Source: Pseudomonas reactans (GTDB lineage Bacteria > Pseudomonadota > Gammaproteobacteria > Pseudomonadales > Pseudomonadaceae). From it: a stretch of DNA of 64,000 nt. The stretch covers positions 271,754-335,753 of the forward strand of contig NZ_JACAPG010000020.1 in the NCBI RefSeq assembly GCF_013385825.1, given 5' to 3'. The notes under the pieces were generated by a model. It ran no database searches, had not been told where the DNA came from, and saw only the letters and a list, made by a program, of their open reading frames with translations. Both the position numbers and the translations under genes were made by a program. Position 1 is the first letter of the stretch. Every line of letters begins with the position of its first letter. Positions 41,091 through 50,310 of this stretch are shown piece after piece.

Positions 41091-41837
41091 ATGCTTTTTC
41101 TGTTGCGTATGTTGTTGATGGGCCTGCACTTTATGCTCGCTGGTGTGCTGGGAGTGCTGGTCGGTCTGTGTCGACCGTTCAATCCGGACAACAGTCGCCT
41201 GTGTGCTCGTCTCTACGCGCTGCCGGCCATGTGGATTTTGCGGCTGAACGTGAAGGCCGATGTGGACTCGCTGCGCCACAAGCCTGGCACCTGCGTGATC
41301 ATCGCCAACCACCAGTCCAACTATGACCTGTTTGTGTTCGGCAACGTGGTGCCCTACCGCACGGTATGCATCGCCAAGAAAAGCCTGAAATGGGTGCCGC
41401 TGTTCGGTCAATTGTTCTGGCTGGCGGGCAACGTGCTGATCGACCGAGGCAATGCGCACAAGGCGCGCCGCGCGATGCTCACCACGACTCACACTTTGCA
41501 GCACGAAGACACGTCTATCTGGGTGTTCCCGGAGGGCACGCGCAACCTGGGCAAAGGTTTGCTGCCGTTCAAGAAAGGCGCGTTTCACATGGCGATTGCG
41601 GCCGGTGTGCCGATTGTGCAGGTGTGTGTCAGCAATTACGTCACTCGCATGCAGCTCAATCGCTGGAACAGCGGGGATGTGCTCATACGGTCGTTGCCGC
41701 CGATTCCTACCACTGGGATGACTGCGGATGACATACCGGCGTTGATGCAGGCGTGTCATACGCAGATGGATGAATGCATCGCCGAGATGGACCGCGAATT
41801 GCTAAGTCCCGCAACAATAGAACTCCCTTCCAGCTAA
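41091..41837 (+). CDS. 1-acyl-sn-glycerol-3-phosphate acyltransferase (PlsC family)
   Basis: A 248-residue acyltransferase that makes phosphatidic acid. An N-terminal membrane helix (LLMGLHFMLAGVLGVLVGL) is followed by the catalytic NHQSNYD box (H-x4-D) at about residue 74, the FPEGTRNLGKGLLPFKKGAF substrate box and VPIVQVCVSN. The start is either the ATG at 41091 or the in-frame GTG at 41085; no clear binding site decides. A housekeeping paralogue is likely elsewhere. Confidence 0.9.
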   Translation: MLFLLRMLLMGLHFMLAGVLGVLVGLCRPFNPDNSRLCARLYALPAMWILRLNVKADVDSLRHKPGTCVIIANHQSNYDLFVFGNVVPYRTVCIAKKSLKWVPLFGQLFWLAGNVLIDRGNAHKARRAMLTTTHTLQHEDTSIWVFPEGTRNLGKGLLPFKKGAFHMAIAAGVPIVQVCVSNYVTRMQLNRWNSGDVLIRSLPPIPTTGMTADDIPALMQACHTQMDECIAEMDRELLSPATIELPSS

Positions 41838-41879
41838 GCTGCCCAACACCTGTCCTCCCAATAAGAAGCGATCAGCACC

Positions 41880-42851
41880 ATGGGTAGAGTTGTTGCGGCC
41901 GCCGTTTATAGCGCCGGTAAGAAAGTCACGGATATCACCCTCGATGAAGGCGCGGCCTGGGCCGCCAAACCCGACCACTTTGTATGGATCGGCCTGGAAG
42001 AACCCGACGCCCAGGAACTGGCCAACCTGCAACGCCAGTTCAACCTGCATGAATTGGCCATCGAAGACGCCCTGGAAAAACACAGCCGTCCGAAGCTGGA
42101 AACCTTCGGCGATGCGCTGTTTATCGTCACCTATTCACCGGTGCGTGAGAACGGCAAGCTGGAGTTTATCGAGACGCATATCTTTGCCGGCAACGGCTAC
42201 ATCATTACCGCCCGCAACGGTCACTCGGCGTCCTACGGTTTTGTGCGCCAGCGCTGTGAGGCGCGGCCACTGTTGTTGGAGCATGGAGAAGATTTCGTAC
42301 TTTATGCGCTGCTGGATTTCGTCACCGAGAACTACCAGCCGGTGAGCGAAGCGATCCATGCCGAGATCGATGAGCTGGAGCGCAATGTGCTGTGCAGTTC
42401 GTTGAGCGAGCGGGATATCCAGAAAATTCACGGTTTGCGGCGCGACGTACTGCGGCTCAAGCGTTATGTGGCACCGATGGTGGAGATCAGCCAGGAGCTG
42501 CAAAAACTCAGCTTTCCGTTTATCGACAAGAACATGCGCCCGTATTTCCGTGATGTGCAGATCCACGTGACGCGGCAGATGGAAGACCTGACCACCCTGC
42601 GCGATATCGCCAGCCAGACCATCGAGATCGGTGTGCTGTTGGAGGCGTCACGCCAGAGTGTGGTGCAGCGCAAGTTCGCCGCATGGGCGGCGATCCTCGC
42701 GTTCCCCACCGCAGTGGCAGGGATCTACGGAATGAACTTCCAGAACATGCCCGAGCTGCAATGGCACTACGGCTATTTTGCGGTGCTCGGGTTTATCGCG
42801 GTGGGTTGCACCAGCCTGTGGGCCAGTTTCAAGCGTTCGGGCTGGCTTTAA
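41880..42851 (+). CDS. corA: magnesium/cobalt transporter (CorA family)
   Basis: A 323-residue CorA-type channel. There is a large cytoplasmic N-terminal domain with the typical LATL-like HELAIEDALEKHSRPKLETF, the long stalk helix, and two C-terminal membrane helices. The signature GMN (YGMNFQNMPELQ, about residues 283-286) lies between them. It ends with the basic KRSGWL. Its stop overlaps that of the converging amidotransferase by four bases. Confidence 0.93.
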   Translation: MGRVVAAAVYSAGKKVTDITLDEGAAWAAKPDHFVWIGLEEPDAQELANLQRQFNLHELAIEDALEKHSRPKLETFGDALFIVTYSPVRENGKLEFIETHIFAGNGYIITARNGHSASYGFVRQRCEARPLLLEHGEDFVLYALLDFVTENYQPVSEAIHAEIDELERNVLCSSLSERDIQKIHGLRRDVLRLKRYVAPMVEISQELQKLSFPFIDKNMRPYFRDVQIHVTRQMEDLTTLRDIASQTIEIGVLLEASRQSVVQRKFAAWAAILAFPTAVAGIYGMNFQNMPELQWHYGYFAVLGFIAVGCTSLWASFKRSGWL

Positions 42852-43573
42852 ACCTGGGCCTCGGGCTTGTGCGCGACGAAACGCATCATCCATTCAGCCA
42901 CGGTGGCGCCGTGGTGGTCGCGCTCAAGGCTGGCCACGCCGTTTGTGTAGACCTTTTCGCCCAACGTCGTCTGAAGAATCTCCAGCAACTCGCGGGCATA
43001 GTCGTGAATAAATTCCGGGTGCCCCTGGAAGCACAGGACCTGGTCACCGATGTGGTACGCGGCGAACGGGCAAAAGGCGCTGGAGGCAATGACCGTGGCA
43101 TTCTCCGGCAGCGTAGTGACTTGGTCCTGGTGACTGATCAGTAGCGTCAGTTCTTCCACTTCGGGGCTCATCCACGGCGTCTTGGCATCGAGCTTGTAGT
43201 CGTGGATGCCCATGCCCCAGCCCTGGCCGGCGCGTTCGGTCTTGCCGCCGAGCAACAGTGCCAGCAGTTGGTGACCGAAGCAGATGCCGAGCAGCTTGTC
43301 GCCGCGCTCGTAACGTTCAAGCAGGTAGGTCTTGAGGGTCTGGATCCACGGGTCGGTGCCAAAGGAGTCGGCCTTGCTGCCGGTCACCAGGTAGGCGTCG
43401 AACACTTCATCGTCCGACGGGTACTCGCCGTTCACCACGTTGTACACGACAAACTCGGCGGGAATGGGCTGCTTGGCGAACAGGCGCTTGAACATTTGCC
43501 CGTACCCTTGGTATTGATCGATCAAGCCTGGACGCAGGATATCGGTTTCCAGGATACAGACGCGTAGCGACAT
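42848..43573 (-). CDS. class I glutamine amidotransferase (GMP synthase-like)
   Basis: A 241-residue stand-alone GATase1 domain. The nucleophile elbow is GICFGHQLLALLLGG (Cys at about residue 97), and the His/Glu partners are in FQGHPEFIHDYAREL. Such proteins transfer glutamine-derived ammonia or hydrolyse gamma-glutamyl bonds (for example gamma-glutamyl polyamine-type compounds). No partner subunit is adjacent, so the substrate is unknown. Confidence 0.85.
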   Translation of the reverse strand: MSLRVCILETDILRPGLIDQYQGYGQMFKRLFAKQPIPAEFVVYNVVNGEYPSDDEVFDAYLVTGSKADSFGTDPWIQTLKTYLLERYERGDKLLGICFGHQLLALLLGGKTERAGQGWGMGIHDYKLDAKTPWMSPEVEELTLLISHQDQVTTLPENATVIASSAFCPFAAYHIGDQVLCFQGHPEFIHDYARELLEILQTTLGEKVYTNGVASLERDHHGATVAEWMMRFVAHKPEAQV

Positions 43574-43656
43574 AAAAAATACCTGACACGGTGATGGGAA
43601 TATTGCACACCCCAGAGCCTGCCTTGAAATACCCCTTCAAGGCAAGCCCCCTTTAA

Positions 43657-45804
43657 TCACCTGAACGTGTCACCTTGCGCCGCTTTTTCGAGCAGTAACG
43701 CCGGTGGCGTGAAGCGTTCGCCATATTGCTCGGCCAGGTAGCGGGCGCGGGCAATGAAGTCGTTTAACCCATATTGGTTGATGAACTGCAACGCGCCGCC
43801 GCTCCAGGCCGCGAAGCCAATACCGAAGATCGACCCCACGTTCGCATCTGCCGTGGACATCAACACGCCCTCCTCCACACAACGGACGGTCTCGATGGCC
43901 TGGATGAACAGCAGGCGGTCGCGCACATCCTGTGGCGAGATACGTTGGTCGGGCCGTTCAAAGCGGCTTTTCAGCTCTGGCCACAGGTATTTCTGCCCGC
44001 CGCTGGGGTACTCATAAAAACCGCCCCCTGCCGCCTTGCCCACGCGTTTGTATTCGTTGACCAACAGATCGATGACCGCCGTCGCCGGATGTGTCGGCGC
44101 AGCCTTGCCTTCCGCCTGCAGATCCTTGGCCGTCTGCTGCCTGATATGGCTCATCAGGCTGAGGGACACTTCATCCGACACCGCCAGCGGCCCCACCGGC
44201 ATGCCGGCTTTGCGCGCTTCGGTCTCGATCATCGGCGCGGCCACGCCCTCCCCCAGCATGGCGATGCCTTCGTTGGTAAAGGTGCCAAACACCCGCGAGG
44301 TGAAGAAGCCACGGCTGTCGTTGACCACGATCGGGGTTTTCTTGATTTGCAGGACGAAATCGAAACCACGGGCCAGGGTTTCGTCGCTGGTACGCGTGCC
44401 CTTGATGATTTCCACCAGGGGCATCTTGTCCACCGGGCTGAAGAAGTGCAGGCCGATGAACTTGGCTTGATCCGGCACCGCCGTGGCCAGCCCACTGATG
44501 GGCAAGGTGGAGGTGTTGGAGGCAATCACAGCGTCGGCGCCGACCACGTTTTGCGCGGCAGCGGAGACCTTGGCCTTGAGTGCGCGGTCTTCGAACACCG
44601 CCTCGATGATCAGGTCGCAACCGGCTAGGTCGTCATCGCTAGCCGTAGGAAGAATCCGCGCCAAGGTGATTTCCCGCTGTTCGGCGGTCAATTGCCCACG
44701 GCTGACTTTCTTGTCCAGCAACGCCGCCGAATGCGCCTTGCCCTTCTCGGCGGCCGCAAGATTGATGTCTTTGAGCACCACGTCGATACCGGCACTGGCG
44801 CTGACGTAAGCGATGCCTGCGCCCATCATGCCTGCACCGAGCACGCCGACTTTGCGTGTAACGTAAGGCGCAAAACCTTGCGGCCGAGAACTGCCTGCGT
44901 TGATCTCATTGAGCTGAAACCAGAACGTGCCGATCATGTTCTTCGCCACTTGCCCCGTCACCAGTTCGGTGAAATACCGGGTTTCGATCAGGTGCGCGGT
45001 GTCGAAATCCACTTGGGCGCCTTCGACGGCGGCGCAGAGAATCTTCTCCGGCGCGGGAAAACAGCCCTGGGTCTTACTGCGCAAAATCGAAGGCGCAATC
45101 GCCAGCATCTGCGCAACTCTTGGACTCGACGGTGTACCGCCGGGGATCTGGTAGCCCTTGTTATCCCACGGTTGCTTGGCGTCCGGATTGGCCAGGATCC
45201 AGGCGCGGGACTTGGCCAGCAGTTCATCGCGATCCGCCGCCAGCTCATTCACCAGCCCGGCTTGCAACGCCTGTTGCGGCCGCACCTTCTTGCCTTCCAG
45301 CAGATACGGCAAAGCCTTTTCCAACCCCAGCATGCGCACCATGCGCACCACCCCGCCACCGCCCGGCAGCAAGCCCAAGGTGACTTCCGGCAGGCCCAGC
45401 TGCACCGATTTTTCGTCCAGCGCCACGCGATAATGGCATGCCAGGCAAATCTCCCAGCCTCCCCCCAGCGCCGCGCCATTGATCGCGGCGACCACGGGTT
45501 TGCCGAGGGTTTCCAGGCGGCGCAGTTGCGCTTTCAGCACCAGCACGCCGTCGTAGAAATCCTTGGCGTGGGCCTTGTCGACCTTGATCAATTCATTGAG
45601 GTCGCCGCCGGCAAAAAATGTCTTTTTGGCCGAGGTGATCACCACGCCGGCAAGGTCATCCTTTTCCGCCTCCAGGCGCTCCACCGTGGCCGCCATGGCC
45701 TCGCGGTACACGCCGTTCATGGTGTTGGCACTCTGGCCGGGCATGTCGAGGATCAGCACCACGATGCCGTCCTGGCCTTTTTCGTAACGAATGGCTTGGG
45801 TCAT
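43657..45804 (-). CDS. multifunctional 3-hydroxyacyl-CoA dehydrogenase / enoyl-CoA hydratase (FadB/FadJ-like)
   Basis: A 715-residue fused beta-oxidation enzyme. The N-terminal crotonase domain (residues 1-190) has KTFFAGGDLNEL and INGAALGGGWEICLACHYRV. The NAD-binding 3-hydroxyacyl-CoA dehydrogenase domain (about 305-490) starts with KVGVLGAGMMGAGIAYVSAS and includes GLHFFSPVDKMPLVEIIKGT; two C-terminal HAD repeats follow. It hydrates enoyl-CoA and oxidises 3-hydroxyacyl-CoA. The thiolase lies 16 bp upstream in the same operon. The start at 45804 (MTQAIRYEK) is chosen by homology; the open frame upstream runs into the thiolase gene. Confidence 0.93.
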   Translation of the reverse strand: MTQAIRYEKGQDGIVVLILDMPGQSANTMNGVYREAMAATVERLEAEKDDLAGVVITSAKKTFFAGGDLNELIKVDKAHAKDFYDGVLVLKAQLRRLETLGKPVVAAINGAALGGGWEICLACHYRVALDEKSVQLGLPEVTLGLLPGGGGVVRMVRMLGLEKALPYLLEGKKVRPQQALQAGLVNELAADRDELLAKSRAWILANPDAKQPWDNKGYQIPGGTPSSPRVAQMLAIAPSILRSKTQGCFPAPEKILCAAVEGAQVDFDTAHLIETRYFTELVTGQVAKNMIGTFWFQLNEINAGSSRPQGFAPYVTRKVGVLGAGMMGAGIAYVSASAGIDVVLKDINLAAAEKGKAHSAALLDKKVSRGQLTAEQREITLARILPTASDDDLAGCDLIIEAVFEDRALKAKVSAAAQNVVGADAVIASNTSTLPISGLATAVPDQAKFIGLHFFSPVDKMPLVEIIKGTRTSDETLARGFDFVLQIKKTPIVVNDSRGFFTSRVFGTFTNEGIAMLGEGVAAPMIETEARKAGMPVGPLAVSDEVSLSLMSHIRQQTAKDLQAEGKAAPTHPATAVIDLLVNEYKRVGKAAGGGFYEYPSGGQKYLWPELKSRFERPDQRISPQDVRDRLLFIQAIETVRCVEEGVLMSTADANVGSIFGIGFAAWSGGALQFINQYGLNDFIARARYLAEQYGERFTPPALLLEKAAQGDTFR

Positions 45805-45820
45805 GACTGATTCCTTGGGC

Positions 45821-47026
45821 TCAGAGGCGTTCGATAATGGTGGCGATGCCCATGCCACCGCCGACACACAGGGTGGCCAGGCCGTAGCGCTGCTGGCGCA
45901 CTTCCAGTTCGTCGAGCAAGGTGCCGAGGATGGCGCAACCGGTGGCACCCAGCGGGTGGCCCATGGCGATGGAGCCGCCATTCACGTTGACCCGCGCCGC
46001 GTCGATGCCCATGTCCTTGATGAACTTGAGCACCACCGAGGCGAAGGCTTCGTTGACCTCGAACAGGTCGATGTCTTCGACGCGCAACCCAGCCTTGGCC
46101 AGGGCCTTGCGCGTAGCGGGCGCGGGGCCGGTGAGCATGATGGTCGGGTCAGTGCTGGTGACCGCCGTGGCGACGATACGCGCACGGGGTTGCAGGCCCA
46201 GTTCCCGCCCCTTGGCCTCAGAGCCGATCAACATCAACGCGGCACCATCGACGATGCCGGAGCTGTTGCCCGGTGTGTGCACATGCTGGATGCGCTCCAC
46301 ATGGCTGTAGACCCGCAACGCGGTGGCGTCGAAGCCCATCTGCCCCATCATTTCAAAGCTGGGCTTGAGCTTGCCCAGGCCTTCCAGGGTCGAGTCGCTC
46401 CGGATGAATTCGTCATGGTCCAGCAGCACAATGCCGTTCTGGTCCTGCACCGCGATCAGCGATTTGTTGAAGGAACCGTCCGCACGCGCCCTGGCCGCTT
46501 TCTGTTGGGAGTGTAGGGCGAAAGTGTCGACGTCCTCACGGGTGAAACCTTCCAGGGTGGCAATCAGGTCCGCGCCGATGCCCTGGGGAGTGAAGTGGCT
46601 GTGCATATTGGTCTGCGGGTCGAGTACCCAGGCGCCGCCGTCACTGCCCATGGGCACGCGGGACATGGACTCGACGCCGCCGACTACCACCAGGTCTTCG
46701 AAGCCGGAGCGCACTTTCATCGCGCCCAGGTTGACCGCTTCCAGGCCTGAGGCGCAGAAGCGGTTGATCTGCACACCGGCGACGCTGATGTCCCAGTCCG
46801 CTACCAAGGCCGCGGTCTTGGCGATGTCAGCGCCTTGGTCGCCTACTGGGGTCACGCAGCCGAGCACGATGTCGTCTACGTGGTGTGTGTCGAGGTCGCT
46901 GCGCCGGGCCAGCGCCGTGAGCAGGCCGGCCACCAGGTTTACCGGCTTGACGCTCTGCAAGGCACCGTCGGCCTTGCCTTTGCCACGGGGCGTGCGTATC
47001 GCATCAAAGATCAAAGCTTGGGTCAT
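45821..47026 (-). CDS. acetyl-CoA C-acyltransferase (thiolase, FadA/FadI-like)
   Basis: A 401-residue thiolase. The acyl-accepting Cys lies in QINRFCASGLEAVNLGAMKV (about residue 90). The catalytic His and second Cys regions are GGSIAMGHPLGATGCAILGT and LATLCVGGGMGIATIIE. It cleaves 3-ketoacyl-CoA in the last step of beta-oxidation. It is the first gene of a two-gene operon with the multifunctional dehydrogenase. Confidence 0.94.
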   Translation of the reverse strand: MTQALIFDAIRTPRGKGKADGALQSVKPVNLVAGLLTALARRSDLDTHHVDDIVLGCVTPVGDQGADIAKTAALVADWDISVAGVQINRFCASGLEAVNLGAMKVRSGFEDLVVVGGVESMSRVPMGSDGGAWVLDPQTNMHSHFTPQGIGADLIATLEGFTREDVDTFALHSQQKAARARADGSFNKSLIAVQDQNGIVLLDHDEFIRSDSTLEGLGKLKPSFEMMGQMGFDATALRVYSHVERIQHVHTPGNSSGIVDGAALMLIGSEAKGRELGLQPRARIVATAVTSTDPTIMLTGPAPATRKALAKAGLRVEDIDLFEVNEAFASVVLKFIKDMGIDAARVNVNGGSIAMGHPLGATGCAILGTLLDELEVRQQRYGLATLCVGGGMGIATIIERL

Positions 47027-47417
47027 GACGTCCTCGAACCGCTGTGCATGTGTGCCTCTACCTTAGGCCCGATTGACACGGTTTCAATGACGGATGCGCT
47101 CATTGCTTTTGACCCCCTCGCTCGGACGAACGGTAGTCTCCTAAGCTAATCGCCGGGTTAATCGTTTTAGCTGTCTAGCCAAGGCATTGGCGCCAAGATG
47201 GCGATATGCCTCATGCCTTTTTAAGCTGAAATATTCATTAGCTGATATGAAATGAGTCTAAGCCACGAAGAACGAGGGCTCTAAGGTTGAATCAGTAGGA
47301 AGCCACTGCCGGGTTTTGCTGGAGCGGCTGTAAGAAAAGCGACACGTCATCTCGCCATACTGAAATAAAACCGGCACGCATTTGACGCTCAGGAATAACA
47401 ACAAAAGGCAGTCAGCC
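47027..47417. other. intergenic region between the thiolase and a small ORF
   Basis: Holds the leftward thiolase promoter and leader. The sequence is less GC-rich around 47150-47350. A PsrA-like half-site (GAAAC on the minus strand at about 47085) is seen without a full palindrome. No credible gene. Confidence 0.3.
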
Positions 47418-47513
47418 ATGTTCAAACATTCGAAAGTACGTCAGGCGGGACTCATTCTGTTCGCCACCACACTGATTCTGATCTTGCCCAACTTGACCAA
47501 GGTCATTGGGTGA
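47418..47513 (+). CDS. 31-residue membrane protein
   Basis: ATG at 47418 to TGA at 47511-47513. The product has a basic start (MFKHSKVRQAG), one hydrophobic segment (LILFATTLILILPNLTKVIG) and nothing else, the form of a single-span small membrane protein. AAAAGGCAG lies 7 bases upstream. Its frame and composition look protein-coding, but a spurious ORF cannot be excluded. Confidence 0.5.
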   Translation: MFKHSKVRQAGLILFATTLILILPNLTKVIG

Positions 47514-47673
47514 CCCCCCAACGCCCACATTCCGTGCCTTCACAGCACCGGGTTTGCAGCTTTTGGCAGCACCTGCCGGGACATTGCGCATAGCGGTCCT
47601 GCAGGGGCTGCCTTTTTGCGCGCCAATTTCCGGTATCGTGAGCGCCATCGCCACCTCACACCGGGCCTACCTC

Positions 47674-48480
47674 TTGAAACCGATCTTCGCCCTCCTCGCC
47701 TTGCTGATCGCGCTTCCCGCTTCGGCAGCACAATTGACCATCGAACTCGACCACACCCGCAAGACGTGGCAGACCGCTGACCTGCTCAAGCACCCGCAGG
47801 CGCAAACGGTGCAAATTGTCGATGACGTTTCCTACAAGCGCACCATGAGCTATCGCGCAGTGCCCTTGGCCGCGCTCCTACCGGGGCTGAAACCTGAAAG
47901 CCACTTGCAGGCCGTTGCCCTGGATGGTTTCGCTGCCGAACTCACCGCTGCGCCGCTGCTGGAAACCCAAGGATCACGCGCCTGGCTGGCGGTGGAGGAT
48001 CCTGCCCAGCCATGGCCTGCACTGGCGGAAGGCAAACCGAGTGCCGGGCCGTTCTACCTGGTGTGGACTGACCCGCAAGCCGGGCACATCAGCCCTGAGC
48101 AGTGGCCGTTCCAGATCTCCGGGATCAAACAGTTGAAGACGATTGCCGAGCGCTTTCCCGCACTGTTGCCGGATCCAAAGCTGGCAGCCAATGACCCGAT
48201 CAACCAAGGCTTTGTCCTGTTCCAGAAAAATTGCCTGGTTTGCCATCGCCTAAATGGCGCCGGCGACGCGCAGGTGGGGCCGGATTTGAACATTCCGTAT
48301 AATCCCACTGAGTATTTTGGCGGTGATTTCCTCAAGCGCTATATCCGTGACCCGCAAAGCTTGCGGCATTGGCCGCAGGCGAAAATGCCGGCGTTTACTG
48401 CCAGTGTGTTACCGGACGGTGAGCTGGATTTGTTGGTGGGCTACTTGAAGCATATGGCGGGCCGTAAACATCCTCTGTAG
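47674..48480 (+). CDS. periplasmic c-type cytochrome with N-terminal molybdopterin-oxidoreductase-like domain
   Basis: A 268-residue exported protein. With a TTG start at 47674 it has a clean signal peptide (MKPIFALLALLIALPASAA). The middle resembles the substrate-binding fold of sulfite-oxidase-like proteins (YKRTMSYRAVPLAALLPGLK). A cytochrome c domain lies in the last 90 residues: the heme motif is CLVCH (FQKNCLVCHRLNGAGDAQVG), and the axial Met is probably in AKMPAFTASVL. It transfers electrons in the periplasm; its partner is not visible. An upstream in-frame GTG at 47638 would add 12 residues. The stop codon lies inside a REP palindrome. Confidence 0.8.
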   Translation: MKPIFALLALLIALPASAAQLTIELDHTRKTWQTADLLKHPQAQTVQIVDDVSYKRTMSYRAVPLAALLPGLKPESHLQAVALDGFAAELTAAPLLETQGSRAWLAVEDPAQPWPALAEGKPSAGPFYLVWTDPQAGHISPEQWPFQISGIKQLKTIAERFPALLPDPKLAANDPINQGFVLFQKNCLVCHRLNGAGDAQVGPDLNIPYNPTEYFGGDFLKRYIRDPQSLRHWPQAKMPAFTASVLPDGELDLLVGYLKHMAGRKHPL

Positions 48481-48576
48481 GAGCGAGCTTGCTCGCGAAG
48501 AACCTTCAGACACCGCGGGCGATCATAAGCGCTGCGTTAGCGATGACGTTTTTCGCGAGCAAGCTCGCTCCTACAG
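48475..48576. repeat. REP pair (REPIN-like), 25-bp inverted copies
   Basis: CTGTAGGAGCGAGCTTGCTC (48475...) and its exact complement ending at 48576, 25 bp each, separated by 52 bp. It fills the gap between convergent genes and covers the cytochrome stop codon. Such pairs are spread by REP-associated transposases in Pseudomonas. Confidence 0.85.
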
Positions 48577-49359
48577 TCATTGCTGCGGCGCCACAAACAC
48601 CTTGGCATGCATCTGCTCATGCCCCCCGCCACGCCGCATCCCACGCACTGGGCAGGCGTCGAGGTAATCCAGCCCCACCGCCAACTTCAAATGCCGCTCC
48701 GGCCGCGCAAGCTGGTTGGTCACGTCAAAGCTGTACCAGGCGTCATCCAGCCAGGCTTCAGCCCAAGCGTGGCTGGCCAGGTGCGTGCTGTCCTCCGAGT
48801 ACAAATACCCCGACACATACCGCGCTGGAATCCCCAGGCTACGCGCGCACGCCAGGAACGCATGCGTGTGGTCCTGGCAAACGCCTGCGCGGCCAGCGAA
48901 GGCCTGGGCGGCGCAGGTGTCGACTTCGGTGGCGCCGGGTGTGTAGACCATCGCCTGGTTGAGCGCGTGCATCAGGTCGATCAACGCGGTGCGATCACGA
49001 CGTTGATGGCATTGCTGGTCGGCAAAACCGCGCAAGGCTTCGTCAGGTTCGGTCAGGCGGGTGCAACGCAGGAATGGGAATGCCGACTGGTGCTCATGTT
49101 CGGCCTCGCGTAGTTCGTCGATATCCACCTGACCACGGGCGCCGATGATGATGGCGTCGTGGGGTTCATCCAGAGTCAGCACATGCAGGATGTTGCCGAA
49201 CGGGTCCACCTGCGCCCGCACCGGGCGCGGTAGGTCGAGCTGCCAGCTGAGTACGTGCTGGCGTTCGCTGTCGTGGGGCGTCAGGCGCAGATACTGGATG
49301 CTGGCACGTACTTGGTCTTCGTAGTGGTAGGTGGTTTCGTGGCTGATGGAGAGTCTCAT
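48577..49359 (-). CDS. transglutaminase-like protein (third gene of the ATP-grasp operon)
   Basis: A 260-residue protein with an N-terminal bacterial transglutaminase-like beta domain (LSISHETTYHYEDQVRASIQ, RLTPHDSERQHVLSWQLDLP) and a transglutaminase/protease core: Cys in GRAGVCQDHTHAFLACARSL, His in THLASHAWAEAWLDDAWYSF and Asp in FDVTNQ. It overlaps the alpha-E gene by four bases. The set may build and process a peptide, but no product is known. Confidence 0.9.
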   Translation of the reverse strand: MRLSISHETTYHYEDQVRASIQYLRLTPHDSERQHVLSWQLDLPRPVRAQVDPFGNILHVLTLDEPHDAIIIGARGQVDIDELREAEHEHQSAFPFLRCTRLTEPDEALRGFADQQCHQRRDRTALIDLMHALNQAMVYTPGATEVDTCAAQAFAGRAGVCQDHTHAFLACARSLGIPARYVSGYLYSEDSTHLASHAWAEAWLDDAWYSFDVTNQLARPERHLKLAVGLDYLDACPVRGMRRGGGHEQMHAKVFVAPQQ

Positions 49360-50306
49360 GCCGCCTCCAGGTAGGAACTGTAGATGGCGTCGCCCAACTG
49401 GCGGACCAAGGGGATAAAGTCGGTCAGCCAGGCATGCAGGCCTTCCTCGAGGATTTCATCGATGGCGGTGAAGCGCAGGCGCGCGTCCATCTCGGCGGCC
49501 AGGCGCTGGGCCGGTCGACCGTTGAGGCCCGGCAGGCTGGCGAGGATCTGGTCGATCTCTTCGCTGCAGGCACGCAGTGAGCGCGGTACATCGGCGCGCA
49601 ACAGCAGCAACTCCGCCACTTGCCGCGCGCCGGGGGCATCGCGGTAAATCTCGGTGTAGGCCTCGAACGACGACAGCGCACGCAATAAGGCGCTCCACTG
49701 ATAGTAGGCATGGGCGGTGCCATCGGTGACGGCTTCGGCGCGATCGCCGGCCATTTCATAGCGGGCGTCCAGCAAGCGCAGCGTGTTGTCGGCACGCTCG
49801 ATAAAAGTGCCCAGGCGAATGAAGCGAAACGCATCGTTACGCATGATGGTGCCGTAGGTGGCGCCGCGAAACAGATGGGAACGCTCTTTTACCCACTCGC
49901 AGAAACGGCTCATGCCATAGCGGCTCAAGCCCTGCTGGGCGATGTCGCGAATATCCAGCCATGTCGCGTTGATGTTTTCCCACATGTCGGCGGTAATTCG
50001 CCCACGCACCGCATGGGCGCTGGCCCGCGCAGCGCCGAGACAACTGTAGATGCTGGCCGGGTTGGCGGCATCCAGTGCAAAGAAGTGCAACAGACGTTCT
50101 GCGTGCAGTTCGCCGTGGCGTTCGTGGTAATCCTCCAGAGTGCCGGTGATCAACAGCGGCATGGCCAGTTCGTGCAGGCCATCGCCGCGCCCGTCCTGGG
50201 GCATCAGCGACAGCGAATAACTGACATCGAGCATGCGCGCGAGGTTTTCCGCGCGTTCCAGGTAGCGCGACATCCAGTACAGGTCCGAGGCAGTTCGACT
50301 CAACAT
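49356..50306 (-). CDS. alpha-E domain protein
   Basis: A 316-residue all-helical alpha-E protein. The signature start MLSRTASDLYWMSRYLERAE is followed by LARMLDVSYSL and the later RLGTFIERADNTLRLLDARY. It is almost always encoded between an ATP-grasp and a transglutaminase gene, as here, four bases after the first. The biochemical role is unknown. Confidence 0.93.
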   Translation of the reverse strand: MLSRTASDLYWMSRYLERAENLARMLDVSYSLSLMPQDGRGDGLHELAMPLLITGTLEDYHERHGELHAERLLHFFALDAANPASIYSCLGAARASAHAVRGRITADMWENINATWLDIRDIAQQGLSRYGMSRFCEWVKERSHLFRGATYGTIMRNDAFRFIRLGTFIERADNTLRLLDARYEMAGDRAEAVTDGTAHAYYQWSALLRALSSFEAYTEIYRDAPGARQVAELLLLRADVPRSLRACSEEIDQILASLPGLNGRPAQRLAAEMDARLRFTAIDEILEEGLHAWLTDFIPLVRQLGDAIYSSYLEAA

Positions 50307-50310
50307 GGCA

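Noticed and set aside
44692..45810. 372-codon plus-strand ORF
   Set aside because: Antisense to the 3-hydroxyacyl-CoA dehydrogenase, with His/Arg/Gln-rich shadow composition.
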